The notes: generated from the letters alone by a model not told the origin. Numbered from the stretch's first letter, positions 55,056 through 64,000 are shown. The stretch is 64,000 nucleotides of DNA from Pectobacterium brasiliense (GCF_016950255.1 NZ_JACGFN010000002.1:62001-126000), one strand, 5' to 3'. Made by a program: numbers and translations.

Positions 55056-55952
55056 ATGCCTATAGTACGTCGTTTCAAACAGGTCGACGTTTTCACCCAG
55101 CAGTCTTTCAAGGGCAATCCGCTTGCCGTCATTATGGAGGCGAAGGGATTAACCGATGCGCAAATGCAGGAGATCGCTCGCTGGACAAACCTGTCAGAAA
55201 CCACGTTTGTCCTGCCAGCCACCGATCCTTTAGCGGATTACCATGTTCGTATTTTTACGCCAGAATCGGAAATGCCGTTTGCCGGACACCCTACGCTAGG
55301 CACCGCACATGCCCTGTTGGAAGAAGGGTTGCGCCCTAAATCCCCAGGTCAGTTAGTGCAACAGTGCGGCGTTGGCTTAGTGCCCATTAATATTAATGAT
55401 GACGGCAGTCTGGCTTTCCACGCGCCGCAGGCCACCATGGTTCCGTTTGGTGATGAGCATGCGCCACTGCTGGAAAAAACACTGGGCATTACTGGTTTGG
55501 GTAGTGCTGCTATCGATAACCGCTACCCACCCACCGCGGTACACATGGGCATTCGCTGGCTTGTGATTCGCGTAGACAGCGCCGACACCTGTCTGAACAT
55601 CACACCCGATGCAGACGCGCTCTCAGCCGTGCAAGACCTCAGCCAGACTAACGGCATCGCCATCTATGGCCCGCACGGTAATGCGACGCCAGCCGATTAT
55701 GAAGTTCGTGCGCTCTACATTGAACGCGGTCATCTCAAAGAAGATCCGGTTACTGGTAGTGCCAACGCCTGTCTGGCAGCGCTGCTTCGCCAACAGCATT
55801 CTATCAATAACGTCACCGCGCCACTCAGCTACCTGGCGCGACAGGGCACCATGCTGCAACGCGATGGCCGCATTACTGTCACTTACCTGAACGATGAACC
55901 GTGGATCGGCGGGCACAGCGTCACGATCGTTGACGGAACGTTACAGCGGTAA
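55056..55952 (+). CDS. PhzF-family isomerase/epimerase-like protein
   Basis: A 298-residue protein with the diaminopimelate-epimerase-like fold of Phz[21 protein letters not shown], catalytic Glu in [10 protein letters not shown], the [19 protein letters not shown] block and [18 protein letters not shown]. Length is typical. Family members isomerise substrates such as the phenazine precursor, but no phenazine genes are near and most homologues have unknown substrates. The acetyltransferase gene follows after 13 bases. Confidence 0.92.
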   Translation: MPIVRRFKQVDVFTQQSFKGNPLAVIMEAKGLTDAQMQEIARWTNLSETTFVLPATDPLADYHVRIFTPESEMPFAGHPTLGTAHALLEEGLRPKSPGQLVQQCGVGLVPININDDGSLAFHAPQATMVPFGDEHAPLLEKTLGITGLGSAAIDNRYPPTAVHMGIRWLVIRVDSADTCLNITPDADALSAVQDLSQTNGIAIYGPHGNATPADYEVRALYIERGHLKEDPVTGSANACLAALLRQQHSINNVTAPLSYLARQGTMLQRDGRITVTYLNDEPWIGGHSVTIVDGTLQR

Positions 55953-55965
55953 AGGGAGCGATTTT

Positions 55966-56526
55966 ATGGAAGCGCCATTTGTCGATACGTCATTTATAGA
56001 TGCGCTGTATGAATTGCGTCATCAGCCCCGCCTGCACCTAGCGATCCAGGAAGAACGCGATGCCGATGCGCTCTTTACCCTGATTCAGCAGGAAAAAGCG
56101 CGCTTACGGCGTACTTTACCCTGGCCTGATTCCGTCAAGAGCGTCGATGACACGCGTGAAACCATTCGCGCCAACCGAAAGGCCTTCTTCGACAAAACGG
56201 CCGCCGTGTACATGATCCGCTGGGACGACGCGCCGGCTGGCATCGTCTCCTTCAACACGATTCAGGATAAAGAAGGCACCATCGGCTATTGGATCGCCGA
56301 AGCCTTTGAAGGCAAAGGCATCGTTTCTCAGGCTGTCAGTACACTGATAGCCGCCTATACCGATGCCAACCTCGTTGAGCGCTGCGTCATCAGAGCCTCA
56401 ACCGCCAACATGCGTAGCAACGCTGTCGCTCAACGGCTTGGCTTCCGCTTTCACCACACGGAGAAAGACGCCGAGCGGATTGGCGAGCAGTGGTTCGATC
56501 ACAATATTTATCACTATCCCGCCTGA
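55966..56526 (+). CDS. GNAT acetyltransferase, RimL-like
   Basis: 186 residues from ATG 55966, with AAGGGAG 8 bases upstream. It resembles RimL/ribosomal-protein-serine N-acetyltransferases: RLHLAIQEERDADALFTLIQQEKARLRRTLPWPDS, then the acetyl-CoA region GTIGYWIAEAFEGKGIVSQAVSTLI and CVIRASTANMRSNAVAQRLGFRFHHTEKDAE. The substrate may be a protein N-terminus or a small amine. It is the second gene of a unit with the PhzF protein and ends at a strong terminator. Confidence 0.9.
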   Translation: MEAPFVDTSFIDALYELRHQPRLHLAIQEERDADALFTLIQQEKARLRRTLPWPDSVKSVDDTRETIRANRKAFFDKTAAVYMIRWDDAPAGIVSFNTIQDKEGTIGYWIAEAFEGKGIVSQAVSTLIAAYTDANLVERCVIRASTANMRSNAVAQRLGFRFHHTEKDAERIGEQWFDHNIYHYPA

Positions 56527-56550
56527 TATTACCTCGCATGCTTTCCACCA

Positions 56551-56583
56551 CCTGATGCGCTGGCCTTCCGGCTGCGCATCAGG
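56551..56583 (+). terminator. Terminator after the acetyltransferase gene
   Basis: CCTGATGCGC and GCGCATCAGG form a perfect 10-bp stem followed by TTCTTT, 24 bases beyond the stop. It isolates the following short unit from upstream transcription. Confidence 0.8.
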
Positions 56584-56629
56584 TTCTTTCGTTCCACGAC
56601 GTGTTTCACTTATCGTGTCGTTATTATTT

Positions 56630-56645
56630 TGTGACTAACGTCACA
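56630..56645 (+). promoter_or_regulatory. CRP-type site, perfect TGTGA-N6-TCACA
   Basis: TGTGACTAACGTCACA carries both consensus half-sites with the correct 6-base spacer. It is followed by a possible promoter, TTGAAA (56652-56657) and TACCAT (56675-56680) with a 17-base spacer. CRP binding is inferred; FNR has a different core. Confidence 0.75.
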
Positions 56646-56687
56646 AAAATGTTGAAATCCGATCTCATCTTCGCTACCATTAAAAAA

Positions 56688-56703
56688 CGTGATGAACATC
56701 ACA
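56688..56703 (+). promoter_or_regulatory. Second CRP-like dyad near the expected transcription start
   Basis: CGTGATGAACATCACA has the two half-sites with one mismatch and contains the perfect inverted repeat GTGAT-N4-ATCAC. Its centre is 58 bases from the first site, at or just after the expected start, where it could act negatively. Confidence 0.55.
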
Positions 56704-56732
56704 TTTAACTAACCCGTTAGAGGAGCCTGATA

Positions 56733-56831
56733 ATGAAAACTTTTCGCAAAATCAGCAAATTCTTTAAAAGAATGGGAGATGTTTATGTCAGTTACTGTGA
56801 ACGTATTGGGTCAATCATCAGCCCGTTCTGA
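56733..56831 (+). CDS. 32-residue basic small protein, unknown
   Basis: The ATG follows AGAGGAG at 7 bases, an excellent ribosome binding site. The peptide begins MKTFRKISKFFKRMG and ends SYCERIGSIISPF: its first half is strongly basic and amphipathic and its end hydrophobic, so membrane or RNA association is possible. It is too short for family assignment. The short transcription unit is bounded by terminators on both sides and has CRP-like sites in front. There is a superficial resemblance in size and N-terminus to E. coli AzuC, recalled and not checked. A second ORF overlaps it in another frame. Confidence 0.6.
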   Translation: MKTFRKISKFFKRMGDVYVSYCERIGSIISPF

Positions 56832-56853
56832 TTGTGATATAAACAATCTCTAA
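56785..56853 (+). CDS. 22-residue ORF overlapping the previous small gene
   Basis: ATG 56785 lies in the +1 frame relative to the 32-residue ORF and has GGGAG 6 bases upstream. It encodes MSVTVNVLGQSSARS ... NNL and stops with the TAA that directly abuts the terminator stem. It could be a second product of the same short mRNA or a device to couple translation. Nothing else supports it. Confidence 0.4.
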   Translation: MSVTVNVLGQSSARSDCDINNL

Positions 56854-56884
56854 AGCCGCCTCCTACAGGCGGCTTTTGTTTTTT
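56852..56884 (+). terminator. Strong terminator of the small-ORF unit
   Basis: AAAGCCGCC and GGCGGCTTT form a 9-bp GC-rich stem with a 7-base loop, followed by TGTTTTTT. Confidence 0.9.
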
Positions 56885-57101
56885 CAGCCTCTCTGTCACC
56901 CTGTTCATCCCCCTTTCCTTTTTGTCTACCCACACGTCGCAGATTTGTGCAGCACACCGCATGCCTGAACATTCTCTTTTAAAAACAGCTCAATGCGTTT
57001 TCCTTTCACGGCAAAACCACCGTTAACAGACTATGCTTTTCTCTAGCTGTACTTGCTTCGCGTCCCCGACGTCTGCGCTAAAAGATAAAAAGGACATGGC
57101 T

Positions 57102-58520
57102 ATGAGTAAAGTTAAACAACAGGATATTGACCGTCTGATCGAACTGGTCGGCGGGCGTGAGAACATCGCGGCGGTCACACACTGCATCACTCGTCTCCGC
57201 TTCGTCTTGCACGACTCGTCCAAAGCTCATCCCAAGAACATCGAAGAACTGCGTATTGTCAAAGGGTGTTTTACCAACGCCGGACAATTTCAGGTCGTGA
57301 TCGGCACCAATGTGGATGAGTATTACAAGGCACTGCTCGCCACGACGGGCAAAGGCGAAATCAATAAGGAAGAGGCCAAAGTCGCCGCTCGCCAGAACAT
57401 GAGCTGGTTTGAACGCAGCATTTCACATTTTGCCGAGATCTTTTTCCCGCTGCTTCCCGCGCTCATCAGCGGGGGCTTGATTCTCGGTGCACGTAACGTC
57501 ATTGGCGATATCCCGATGCGCGACGGGCAAACGCTGGTACAGCTCTACCCAACCTGGCAAACCATCTACGATTTCCTCTGGCTGTTGGGTGAAGCCATCT
57601 TCTTCTATCTCCCCGTTGCGGTCTGCTGGTCAACCGTACGCAAAATGGGCGGCACGCCCATCCTCGGCATCGTGCTGGGCATCACGCTGGTATCGCCGCA
57701 GCTCATGAACGCCTACCTCATCGGTCAACAAACGCCTGAAGTGTGGAATTTCGGCTGGTTCACGATTGAGAAGATAGGTTATCAGGCACAGGTCATTCCG
57801 TCCGTCCTGGCCGGGATGGCGCTGGCGATAATCGAGACAAGGCTGAAAAAAATCGTGCCGGATTACCTCTATCTGGTGGTCGTGCCCGTAACCTCACTTA
57901 TTCTGGCCGTGTTCCTGGCACACACGTTAATTGGCCCGTTTGGCCGTATGATTGGTGACGGTGTCGCCTGGGCCGTTAAAGCGGTCATGACTGGCAGCTT
58001 CGCCCCTGTTGGCGCAGCGCTGTTTGGGTTCCTGTATGCGCCGCTGGTCATCACGGGCGTGCACCAAACGACGTTAGCGATTGATATGCAGATGATTCAA
58101 AGTATGGGCGGCACACCGGTTTGGCCGCTTATCGCGCTGTCTAATATTGCTCAGGCGGCTGCCGTCGTCGGGGTGATTCTCGTCAGCCGAAAAGCCAACG
58201 AACGTGAAATTTCTGTTCCCGCCGCGATTTCCGCCTTTCTTGGCGTGACCGAACCGGCGATGTACGGTATCAACCTGAAATATCGCTTCCCGATGCTGTG
58301 CGCCATGATCGGTTCTGCCGCCGCCGCGCTCATTTGCGGCCTGTACGGCGTAACGGCAAATGGCATCGGCGTAGGCGGATTGCCGGGCATTCTCTCCATC
58401 AAGCCACAGTTTTGGGGAATCTTCGCTATCGCCACGCTGGTTGCCACCGTCATTCCGATTGTGCTGACGTCGCTGGTCTATAAGCGTAAAAGTCGCAATG
58501 GCACACTCGACCCTGCATAG
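57102..58520 (+). CDS. treB: Trehalose-specific PTS enzyme IIBC
   Basis: 472 residues from ATG 57102 (MSKVKQQDIDRLIELVGG), with AAAAGG about 8 bases upstream; the ATG at 57096 is possible. The IIB domain has the phospho-accepting Cys28 in AVTHCITRLRFVL. The IIC domain follows with about ten helices and the sugar-site region GVTEPAMYGINLKYRFP. It closely resembles E. coli TreB, importing trehalose as trehalose 6-phosphate with a IIA from the glucose system. treC follows after 70 bases. No treR regulator gene is seen in the window. Confidence 0.95.
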   Translation: MSKVKQQDIDRLIELVGGRENIAAVTHCITRLRFVLHDSSKAHPKNIEELRIVKGCFTNAGQFQVVIGTNVDEYYKALLATTGKGEINKEEAKVAARQNMSWFERSISHFAEIFFPLLPALISGGLILGARNVIGDIPMRDGQTLVQLYPTWQTIYDFLWLLGEAIFFYLPVAVCWSTVRKMGGTPILGIVLGITLVSPQLMNAYLIGQQTPEVWNFGWFTIEKIGYQAQVIPSVLAGMALAIIETRLKKIVPDYLYLVVVPVTSLILAVFLAHTLIGPFGRMIGDGVAWAVKAVMTGSFAPVGAALFGFLYAPLVITGVHQTTLAIDMQMIQSMGGTPVWPLIALSNIAQAAAVVGVILVSRKANEREISVPAAISAFLGVTEPAMYGINLKYRFPMLCAMIGSAAAALICGLYGVTANGIGVGGLPGILSIKPQFWGIFAIATLVATVIPIVLTSLVYKRKSRNGTLDPA

Positions 58521-58590
58521 CAGTGACATATAATTATTATCTCAACTCAGGCCGTGCAAGCACGGCCCCCTGTAATAAAGGAGCGACCTC

Positions 58591-60288
58591 ATGACGATGA
58601 ACGCCTCGCTTCCCTGGTGGCAAAACGGCGTAATTTATCAAATCTATCCGAAGAGCTTTCAGGACAGTACCGGAAATGGCATTGGCGACATCGCTGGCGT
58701 CACCACCCGACTCGATTACCTGCAACAGCTGGGTGTCGATGCGATCTGGCTGACGCCGGTTTATCTTTCTCCTCAGGTTGATAACGGCTATGACGTCGCC
58801 GACTACTGCGCCATCGACCCAACCTATGGCACGATGGCCGATATGGAAACGTTGATCGCGGAAGCGCACCAGCGCCGTATCCGTATCGTCATGGATATGG
58901 TGTTCAACCACACCTCGACGCAGCATCACTGGTTCCTGAACGCGCAGGATCGCCGCAGCCCGTACCGTCATTTTTATATCTGGCGTGATGGTAATGACGG
59001 TGCACTGCCCAATAACTGGCGATCAAAATTTGGTGGGCCAGCCTGGCAGTGGCACGCGGAAAGCAAACAGTATTATCTGCACCTTTTCGCTACCGAACAG
59101 GCCGATCTGAATTGGGAACACCCACGCGTACGCGATGAATTAAAACAGGTTTGTGAATTTTGGGCGGATAAAGGCGTGGACGGGCTGCGGCTGGACGTCA
59201 TCAACCTGGTCTCCAAGCAGCAGGACTTCCCGTCTGATGCTCAGGGCGATGGACGCCGTTTCTATACCGATGGCCCCCTGATTCATGATTACTTGCAGGA
59301 ATTCAGTCAGGATGTTTTTCAGCCACTCGGCTTGATGACCGTCGGTGAAATGTCATCTACCTCGCTGGAGCACTGCCGCCGCTACGCCGCGCTGGACGGC
59401 AGCGAACTCTCCATGACGTTCAATTTCCATCATCTGAAAGTCGATTATCCCAATGGGGAAAAATGGACGCTGGCGGAACCTGATTTCATCCAGCTTAAGC
59501 AGATTTTTAATCACTGGCAGCAGGGAATGCACAACCACGCCTGGAATGCGTTGTTCTGGTGTAATCACGATCAGCCACGCATCGTGTCACGCTTTGGTGA
59601 CGAAGGCGAATTCCGTGTGCAGTCCGCCAAGATGCTGGCAATGGTACTTCACGGTATGCAAGGTACGCCCTATATCTATCAGGGCGAGGAACTGGGTATG
59701 ACCAATCCCGGCTATACGCAGATTGAACAATACCGTGACATTGAAAGCCTGAATCAATTTGCTGAACAGCGCGATCGCGGCCAGCCAGAGGCACAAACCT
59801 TAGCAATCCTCGCCAGCAAGTCGCGCGATAACGGCCGTGCGCCGATGCAGTGGGATACCAGCAAGCATGCTGGATTTACGAGTGGTACACCGTGGATAAC
59901 GCCATGCCAGAATTTCACCCACATTAACGCGGAGCTGGCGCTGGCGGATAAAGAGTCCGTCTTCTACACCTACCAACAGCTTATCGCTATGCGTAAAGCG
60001 CTTCCGCTGCTGACGTATGGCGAGTATCAGGATCTTTTGCCAGACCATCCTACCGTCTGGTGCTATCAGCGTATCTGGGAAGGACAGCGGCTTCTGGTTC
60101 TGGCAAACCTCAGCAAGCAGCCCCTGCTCTGGCAGCCTCCCATTGATACTCATGACCGCCGCTGGCGACTGTTACTCAGCAATTACCCTGACGCCCAGAC
60201 TCAGCCCGCAATCCTGGAGCTACGCCCGTTTGAAGCCATCTATTGGGTACAAGGAATGCCGGAGAAAGAGGATAAGATTCAGGACTAA
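58591..60288 (+). CDS. treC: Trehalose-6-phosphate hydrolase
   Basis: A 565-residue GH13 enzyme: WWQNGVIYQIYPKSFQDS, DMVFNHTSTQHHWF, nucleophile Asp in GVDGLRLDVINLV, acid/base Glu in MTVGEMSST and the transition-state site WCNHDQPRIVSRFGDE. It splits trehalose 6-phosphate into glucose and glucose 6-phosphate in the cytoplasm and so completes the TreB pathway. GGAG lies 8 bases before the ATG. A hairpin follows the stop. Confidence 0.96.
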   Translation: MTMNASLPWWQNGVIYQIYPKSFQDSTGNGIGDIAGVTTRLDYLQQLGVDAIWLTPVYLSPQVDNGYDVADYCAIDPTYGTMADMETLIAEAHQRRIRIVMDMVFNHTSTQHHWFLNAQDRRSPYRHFYIWRDGNDGALPNNWRSKFGGPAWQWHAESKQYYLHLFATEQADLNWEHPRVRDELKQVCEFWADKGVDGLRLDVINLVSKQQDFPSDAQGDGRRFYTDGPLIHDYLQEFSQDVFQPLGLMTVGEMSSTSLEHCRRYAALDGSELSMTFNFHHLKVDYPNGEKWTLAEPDFIQLKQIFNHWQQGMHNHAWNALFWCNHDQPRIVSRFGDEGEFRVQSAKMLAMVLHGMQGTPYIYQGEELGMTNPGYTQIEQYRDIESLNQFAEQRDRGQPEAQTLAILASKSRDNGRAPMQWDTSKHAGFTSGTPWITPCQNFTHINAELALADKESVFYTYQQLIAMRKALPLLTYGEYQDLLPDHPTVWCYQRIWEGQRLLVLANLSKQPLLWQPPIDTHDRRWRLLLSNYPDAQTQPAILELRPFEAIYWVQGMPEKEDKIQD

Positions 60289-60302
60289 AGGATATCGAGA
60301 GA

Positions 60303-60324
60303 TGTAGCGGGTAACCCCGCTACA
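60303..60324. terminator. Hairpin between convergent treC and elaB
   Basis: TGTAGCGGG and CCCGCTACA form a perfect 9-bp stem with a TAAC loop just after treC, usable from both sides. The T tracts are short. Confidence 0.65.
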
Positions 60325-60367
60325 TTATTCCTGGAAACTACATTACCAGAAACTAGATTGGCAGAAA

Positions 60368-60679
60368 CTAGCGCTTAGCCAGCAGTAATCCTAACACCAG
60401 ACCTACCGAGGCACCGATACCGATACCGTGCCACGGTTTGTCATGCACATAGACGTCGGCTTTGTCGGCCACCTGCTTGGCGCGTGCATAATAGCTGTCA
60501 GTTACGCCAATACGGGCTTTGACTTCCAGCAGCGCTTTTTCAGCGCCCTTCTTCAAATCAAGGTAGGCTTGGTCTGCCTGATCGCCCGTATAGCGCAATA
60601 CCTCATCCAGCGTTTCAGACAGAAGTTTTAAATCATCATCAACACGAATATCTTCAGGCTGTTTTTTTGTCGCTGCCAT
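60368..60679 (-). CDS. elaB: ElaB/YqjD-family membrane-anchored ribosome-binding protein
   Basis: 103 residues from ATG 60679, with AGAAGGAAG upstream. The conserved stretches DDDLKLLSETLDEVLRYTGDQAD, YYARAKQVADKADVYVHDKPWHGIGIGASVGLVLGLLLAKR match E. coli ElaB, including the single C-terminal membrane anchor. Such tail-anchored proteins bind stationary-phase ribosomes or protect against stress. E. coli also has elaB close to the nuo operon. Confidence 0.93.
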   Translation of the reverse strand: MAATKKQPEDIRVDDDLKLLSETLDEVLRYTGDQADQAYLDLKKGAEKALLEVKARIGVTDSYYARAKQVADKADVYVHDKPWHGIGIGASVGLVLGLLLAKR

Positions 60680-60882
60680 AAAGTGCTTCCTTCTGTTATG
60701 AAAAGTCATTAGTTATAAATCGTTGCCTTGTTAACTATAGACAATTTTGCGCCTTTGCTACGGCTTCAACAGACCAGATCATTCCTAAAACGTATTTTGC
60801 TTCCATAAAAAAACGCAGTGAGCGTTTTTCAACGTCGCTTGCGACGGCCCGAAGGGTGGCGAGCAGGAAGCTCGCCATAAAA

Positions 60883-60912
60883 AAACGCCGTTGATTCTCA
60901 TCAACGGCGTTT
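60883..60912 (-). terminator. Terminator of the nuo operon
   Basis: On the minus strand a 13-bp stem of AAACGCCGTTGAT and ATCAACGGCGTTT with a 4-base loop is followed by more T residues. It lies about 30 bases beyond the nuoN stop. Two smaller inverted repeats (AAACGC ... GCGTTT near 60811 and GGCGAGC ... GCTCGCC near 60858) follow. Confidence 0.9.
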
Positions 60913-60940
60913 CATAACTCAAGCAGACTCTCGTCAGCGG

Positions 60941-62398
60941 TTACATCATTGGCTGCGCCAATTGCACCAGAGAGATAAGCGGCTGCGGATACAAACCAAA
61001 GAACAGCACTGCGATGGAGGAGATCAGTACGACCACACCACCAGCGGTTAAAGCCCAGTTGTTTGGCGTATCACGCTGCAACACCTGCGGCGCATTCAGG
61101 AACAAACTGACCATCACACGCAGATAGTAGTACAGGCCAATGGCGCTACCCAGCACGACCGCACCAGTCAGCCACCACAGTTCAGCGTTAACACCGACAG
61201 CCAGCACGTAGAATTTACCGAAGAAGCCCAGCGTCATCGGAATACCCGCAAGAGACAGCATCATCACCGTCATCACCGCAGACAGGATCGGTTTATGCCA
61301 GAACAAACCACGGTAAGAGAACAGTGAATCAGCATCCGGCCCACGGTACGGGCTGGACATCAGGCTAACCACACCAAACGCACCCAGGCTGCTGAACAGG
61401 TAACCCACCAGATACACGCCTACGGTTTCCAGCGCCAGTTGATGGCTCTGAACCGCAATCAGGGCAACCAGCAAATAGCCCAAATGCGCGATGGAAGAGT
61501 AGCCGAGCAGACGTTTGATGTTGGTTTGCGATACCGCCATCACGTTACCGAACAGGATCGATGCGAATGCGATAACACCCAGCACGATTCTGACAGACTC
61601 GCTGTCAGCCATCGGCGCATACAGGAACAAACGCATGACTGCACCGAAAACGGCAATTTTACCGGCTGTCGCAAGAAACGTAGACACAGGTGCAGGCGCG
61701 CCCTGATACACATCAGGCGTCCACAGCTGGAACGGAACCAGAGACAGTTTGAAGCCCAGACCGACAATCATCATCCCCAAGCCTGCCAGCAACAGCGGCT
61801 CATGGATTTGGTGATCGCTCAGGCTCTTACCGAGGCTGGCAAAGCTCATATCACCTGATTCAGCATAAATCAGCGCCATCCCAAACAGCAGGAAGGAAGA
61901 GGCCGCTGCCGACAGCAGCATGTATTTAATACTGGCTTCCAGCGAACGTTTCAGGCGGAAGGCATAACCGACCAGACCAAACAACGGCAGAGAAAGCAGT
62001 TCAATCCCGATGAACAACGAAGCCAAATGGTTAGCGCTCGCCAGCAGGATCCCACCTAACGCAGCAATCAGAACCAGCAAGTAGAACTCATCACGGTTGT
62101 CTGGGTAGCCTTGCAGCCACGGATAGGCAAACGTGCTGGTTGCCAGACTGGCAAGCAGAACCAGTCCGGTATAGAACATCGAGAAGCCATCAACACGCAG
62201 CAGCGGCGTCACGTCCGTTGGGCCAGCCTGACCGACAAAGTACAGTGACAGCAACGCAATATTCAGGCCGATAACCGTCATGGTTGCGTTGACAAAATGG
62301 TTGCGTCGCCACGCAATGCACAGCATCACAACCACTACCGTCAATCCGACGATCAACAGCGGCGATAGCGCAATTAGTTGTTGAAGAGTTATTGTCAT
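60941..62398 (-). CDS. nuoN: NADH-quinone oxidoreductase subunit N
   Basis: A 485-residue antiporter-like membrane subunit of complex I, matching E. coli NuoN in length. It shows the conserved Lys in [23 protein letters not shown] and a second Lys in [13 protein letters not shown], plus the typical C-terminal helix ([16 protein letters not shown]). It is the last gene of the nuo operon and lies 6 bases after nuoM. It contributes to proton pumping in the membrane arm. Confidence 0.96.
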   Translation of the reverse strand: MTITLQQLIALSPLLIVGLTVVVVMLCIAWRRNHFVNATMTVIGLNIALLSLYFVGQAGPTDVTPLLRVDGFSMFYTGLVLLASLATSTFAYPWLQGYPDNRDEFYLLVLIAALGGILLASANHLASLFIGIELLSLPLFGLVGYAFRLKRSLEASIKYMLLSAAASSFLLFGMALIYAESGDMSFASLGKSLSDHQIHEPLLLAGLGMMIVGLGFKLSLVPFQLWTPDVYQGAPAPVSTFLATAGKIAVFGAVMRLFLYAPMADSESVRIVLGVIAFASILFGNVMAVSQTNIKRLLGYSSIAHLGYLLVALIAVQSHQLALETVGVYLVGYLFSSLGAFGVVSLMSSPYRGPDADSLFSYRGLFWHKPILSAVMTVMMLSLAGIPMTLGFFGKFYVLAVGVNAELWWLTGAVVLGSAIGLYYYLRVMVSLFLNAPQVLQRDTPNNWALTAGGVVVLISSIAVLFFGLYPQPLISLVQLAQPMM

Positions 62399-62404
62399 GG
62401 CGAA

Positions 62405-63940
62405 TTACGGCCTTGTTGTTGAAATAATTGAATCTGGAGCAGACGACATAAACCACTGCTGGATATTTGACATCGCGGCACTGGAGGTATCCAGAATCGG
62501 TTGCGGGTAAACCCCTAACAACACCAGTAATACCACCAACAGCATCACGATAGACAATTCGCGGAACGACATACTCTTCAATGGTTCATCAGACTTAGGC
62601 GTACCGTAATAAGCACGCTGAATCATGATCAGTGAGTAGACCGACGCAAATACCAGACCGAAGGTTGAGATCACCGTAATCACCGGCACAACCTGATAGC
62701 TGCCGAACAGAATCATGAATTCGCCAACAAAGTTGCCCGTTCCTGGCATCCCCAACGTCGCGACAGCAAAGAACAGAGACAGCGCTGGCAGGTATTTCAA
62801 ACGCGCCCACAGGCCGCCCATTTCACGCATGTCACGAGTATGCAGACGCTCGTACAGTTGACCGCACAGAATAAACAGACCGGCAGCGGACAGGCCGTGC
62901 GCAATCATCTGAATTACTGCGCCCTGATAAGCCAGTTGATTACCGGAATAGATGGCAATCATGACGAAGCCCATGTGGGACACCGAGGTGTAAGCGATCA
63001 GACGTTTGATGTCAGTCTGTTTAAAGGCCAACCAGGCACCGTAGAAGATACCAATCACACCCAGCCACATGGCAATCGGTGCAAAGGCATGGGAGGCGTT
63101 CGGGAACAGCGGCAGGCTGAAACGCAGCAGACCGTAGGCCGCCGTTTTCAACAGGATCCCCGCCAGATCAACAGAACCCGCGGTTGGCGCCTGGCTGTGT
63201 GCATCCGGCAGCCAGCCGTGCAACGGCACAACAGGCATTTTTACAGCAAACGCGATGAAGAAGCCCAGCATCAGCAGATATTCAACACCGTATGACATCG
63301 GCGTCTTCAGCAGGTCTTCATAGTTGAACGTCCAAACGCCGGTGGCATTGTGATGCACAAAGACCAGCGCCAGAATCGCAATCAACATGATCAGGCCACT
63401 TGCCTGGGTATAAATGAAGAACTTGGTTGCCGCCGTAATTCTGGTTTTACCATCGGAGCCTTTATGCCCCCACAGTGCAATCAGGAAGTACATCGGTACC
63501 AGCATCATTTCCCAGAAGAAGAAGAACAGGAACATGTCGATGGCAAGGAACACACCGATAACGCCGCCAAGAATCCACAGCAGGTTCAGGTGGAAAAAGC
63601 CCTGATAGCGCTGAATTTCATTCCAGGAACAGAGGATTGCCAACACGCCCAGCAGCCCCGTCAGCACCACCATCAGCAGCGACAGGCCATCCAGCGCAAG
63701 ATGGATACCGATGCCGAAGCGTGGGATCCATGGCACATAAAACTCGGATTGCCATTGTGGCACGCCTGTTGGCGCAGTCAGAGAGTAACCGCCTTGCAAC
63801 CACAGTTGCAGAGACAGTGCGAGTGTCAGCCCCATTGCAATCAACGCTATCCAGCGCGGTACTTTCGTACCAAAACGCTCTAACTGCCAGCACAGCAGAC
63901 CGCCGATAAAGGGGAGAAGAATTAGCCAAGGTAGTAGCAT
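62405..63940 (-). CDS. nuoM: NADH-quinone oxidoreductase subunit M
   Basis: A 511-residue antiporter-like subunit of complex I, near the E. coli length of 509. Proton-path residues are visible: Glu in FFWEMMLVPMYF and Lys in FAVKMPVVPLHGWLPDAHSQAPTAGSVDLAGILLK. The ATG at 63940 is preceded by AGGGA at a rather long distance of about 12 bases. The upstream nuo genes lie beyond the window end. It forms the middle antiporter module of the membrane arm. Confidence 0.96.
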   Translation of the reverse strand: MLLPWLILLPFIGGLLCWQLERFGTKVPRWIALIAMGLTLALSLQLWLQGGYSLTAPTGVPQWQSEFYVPWIPRFGIGIHLALDGLSLLMVVLTGLLGVLAILCSWNEIQRYQGFFHLNLLWILGGVIGVFLAIDMFLFFFFWEMMLVPMYFLIALWGHKGSDGKTRITAATKFFIYTQASGLIMLIAILALVFVHHNATGVWTFNYEDLLKTPMSYGVEYLLMLGFFIAFAVKMPVVPLHGWLPDAHSQAPTAGSVDLAGILLKTAAYGLLRFSLPLFPNASHAFAPIAMWLGVIGIFYGAWLAFKQTDIKRLIAYTSVSHMGFVMIAIYSGNQLAYQGAVIQMIAHGLSAAGLFILCGQLYERLHTRDMREMGGLWARLKYLPALSLFFAVATLGMPGTGNFVGEFMILFGSYQVVPVITVISTFGLVFASVYSLIMIQRAYYGTPKSDEPLKSMSFRELSIVMLLVVLLVLLGVYPQPILDTSSAAMSNIQQWFMSSAPDSIISTTRP

Positions 63941-64000
63941 GGCGTTTTGTGTCCCTAAATTAAAGAAATCTGAAAACTTGCCGTGGCGGGCATCCCTACC

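Noticed and set aside
56886-57101. TreR operator or CRP site directly upstream of treB
   Set aside because: I could not find a convincing dyad; TTGTGCAGCACACC near 56955 has the wrong spacing for CRP.
63941-64000. 3' end of nuoL
   Set aside because: Only 60 bases remain upstream of nuoM; one frame has a TAG at the very edge, but there is too little sequence to identify it.

Overview
The window looks like a chromosomal segment of a gamma-proteobacterium of the order Enterobacterales, most probably a soft-rot bacterium of the genus Pectobacterium. The reasons are close matches to E. coli-type proteins (TreB, TreC, YbiT, ElaB, NuoM, NuoN, CydA), an ERIC-type intergenic repeat, a Klebsiella-type nas operon and a chu/hut-type haem locus. 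The genus is inferred from recall and was not checked by a search. I found no rRNA, tRNA, CRISPR array, insertion sequence or intact prophage.

Layout. 1-6.9 kb is an accessory-looking stretch: the 3' part of a MORN/YwqK-repeat protein, a divergent LysR/MFS pair, a LysE-type exporter, a small two-zinc-knuckle-like protein, and a TetR regulator (20-bp perfect palindrome at its promoter) with a DUF1348 protein. 7.1-13.7 kb is an AdeRS-AdeAB-like unit: histidine kinase and response regulator divergent from an RND pump (lipoprotein adaptor plus transporter), followed by a MarA/SoxS-size AraC regulator. The shared intergenic region carries an 11-bp-period direct repeat. 13.8-15.3 kb holds a divergent old-yellow-enzyme/ArsR pair. 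15.4-23.6 kb is a carbohydrate cassette of unknown substrate: an FGGY kinase and a D-2-hydroxyacid dehydrogenase converge on a ribose-type ABC importer operon that ends in a PfkB kinase. Between the last permease and the PfkB kinase lies a 26-codon repeat-containing ORF coupled on both sides. 23.8-25.4 kb holds a lone acireductone dioxygenase, yehS and an Rpn nuclease remnant.

25.4-38.2 kb is the nitrate/nitrite assimilation operon: nasR, then nasF-E-D (ABC importer), a fused NasC-NirB-NirD reductase, nasA and a siroheme-directed cobA. A textbook sigma-54 promoter and a two-hairpin ANTAR antiterminator overlapping an intrinsic terminator precede nasF. Control is therefore inferred to be nitrogen limitation (NtrC/sigma-54) plus nitrate (NasR). 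After a phage tail-fibre-assembly remnant and an AT-rich spacer, 39.2-42.9 kb encodes a cytochrome bd oxidase (cydABX) with two DUF202 membrane proteins. Next come an isolated fdhE, a MocR regulator, a glutamine-amidotransferase-like protein and ylaC.

47.3-53.2 kb is a Fur-box-flanked haem locus: hutW(chuW)-hutX-chuY-like facing hmuR-hmuT. This gives receptor, periplasmic binding protein and anaerobic haem-degradation enzymes, but no inner-membrane permease or ATPase, and an ERIC element lies right after hmuT. 53.3-60.7 kb holds ybiT, a PhzF protein, a RimL-like acetyltransferase, an isolated short transcription unit with two overlapping mini-ORFs behind CRP-like sites, treBC and elaB. The window ends with nuoN and nuoM of respiratory complex I.

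Start codons were moved inward from the longest possible start wherever a ribosome binding site, a family N-terminus or operon spacing argued for it. Functions beyond family level are inference from motifs and context.
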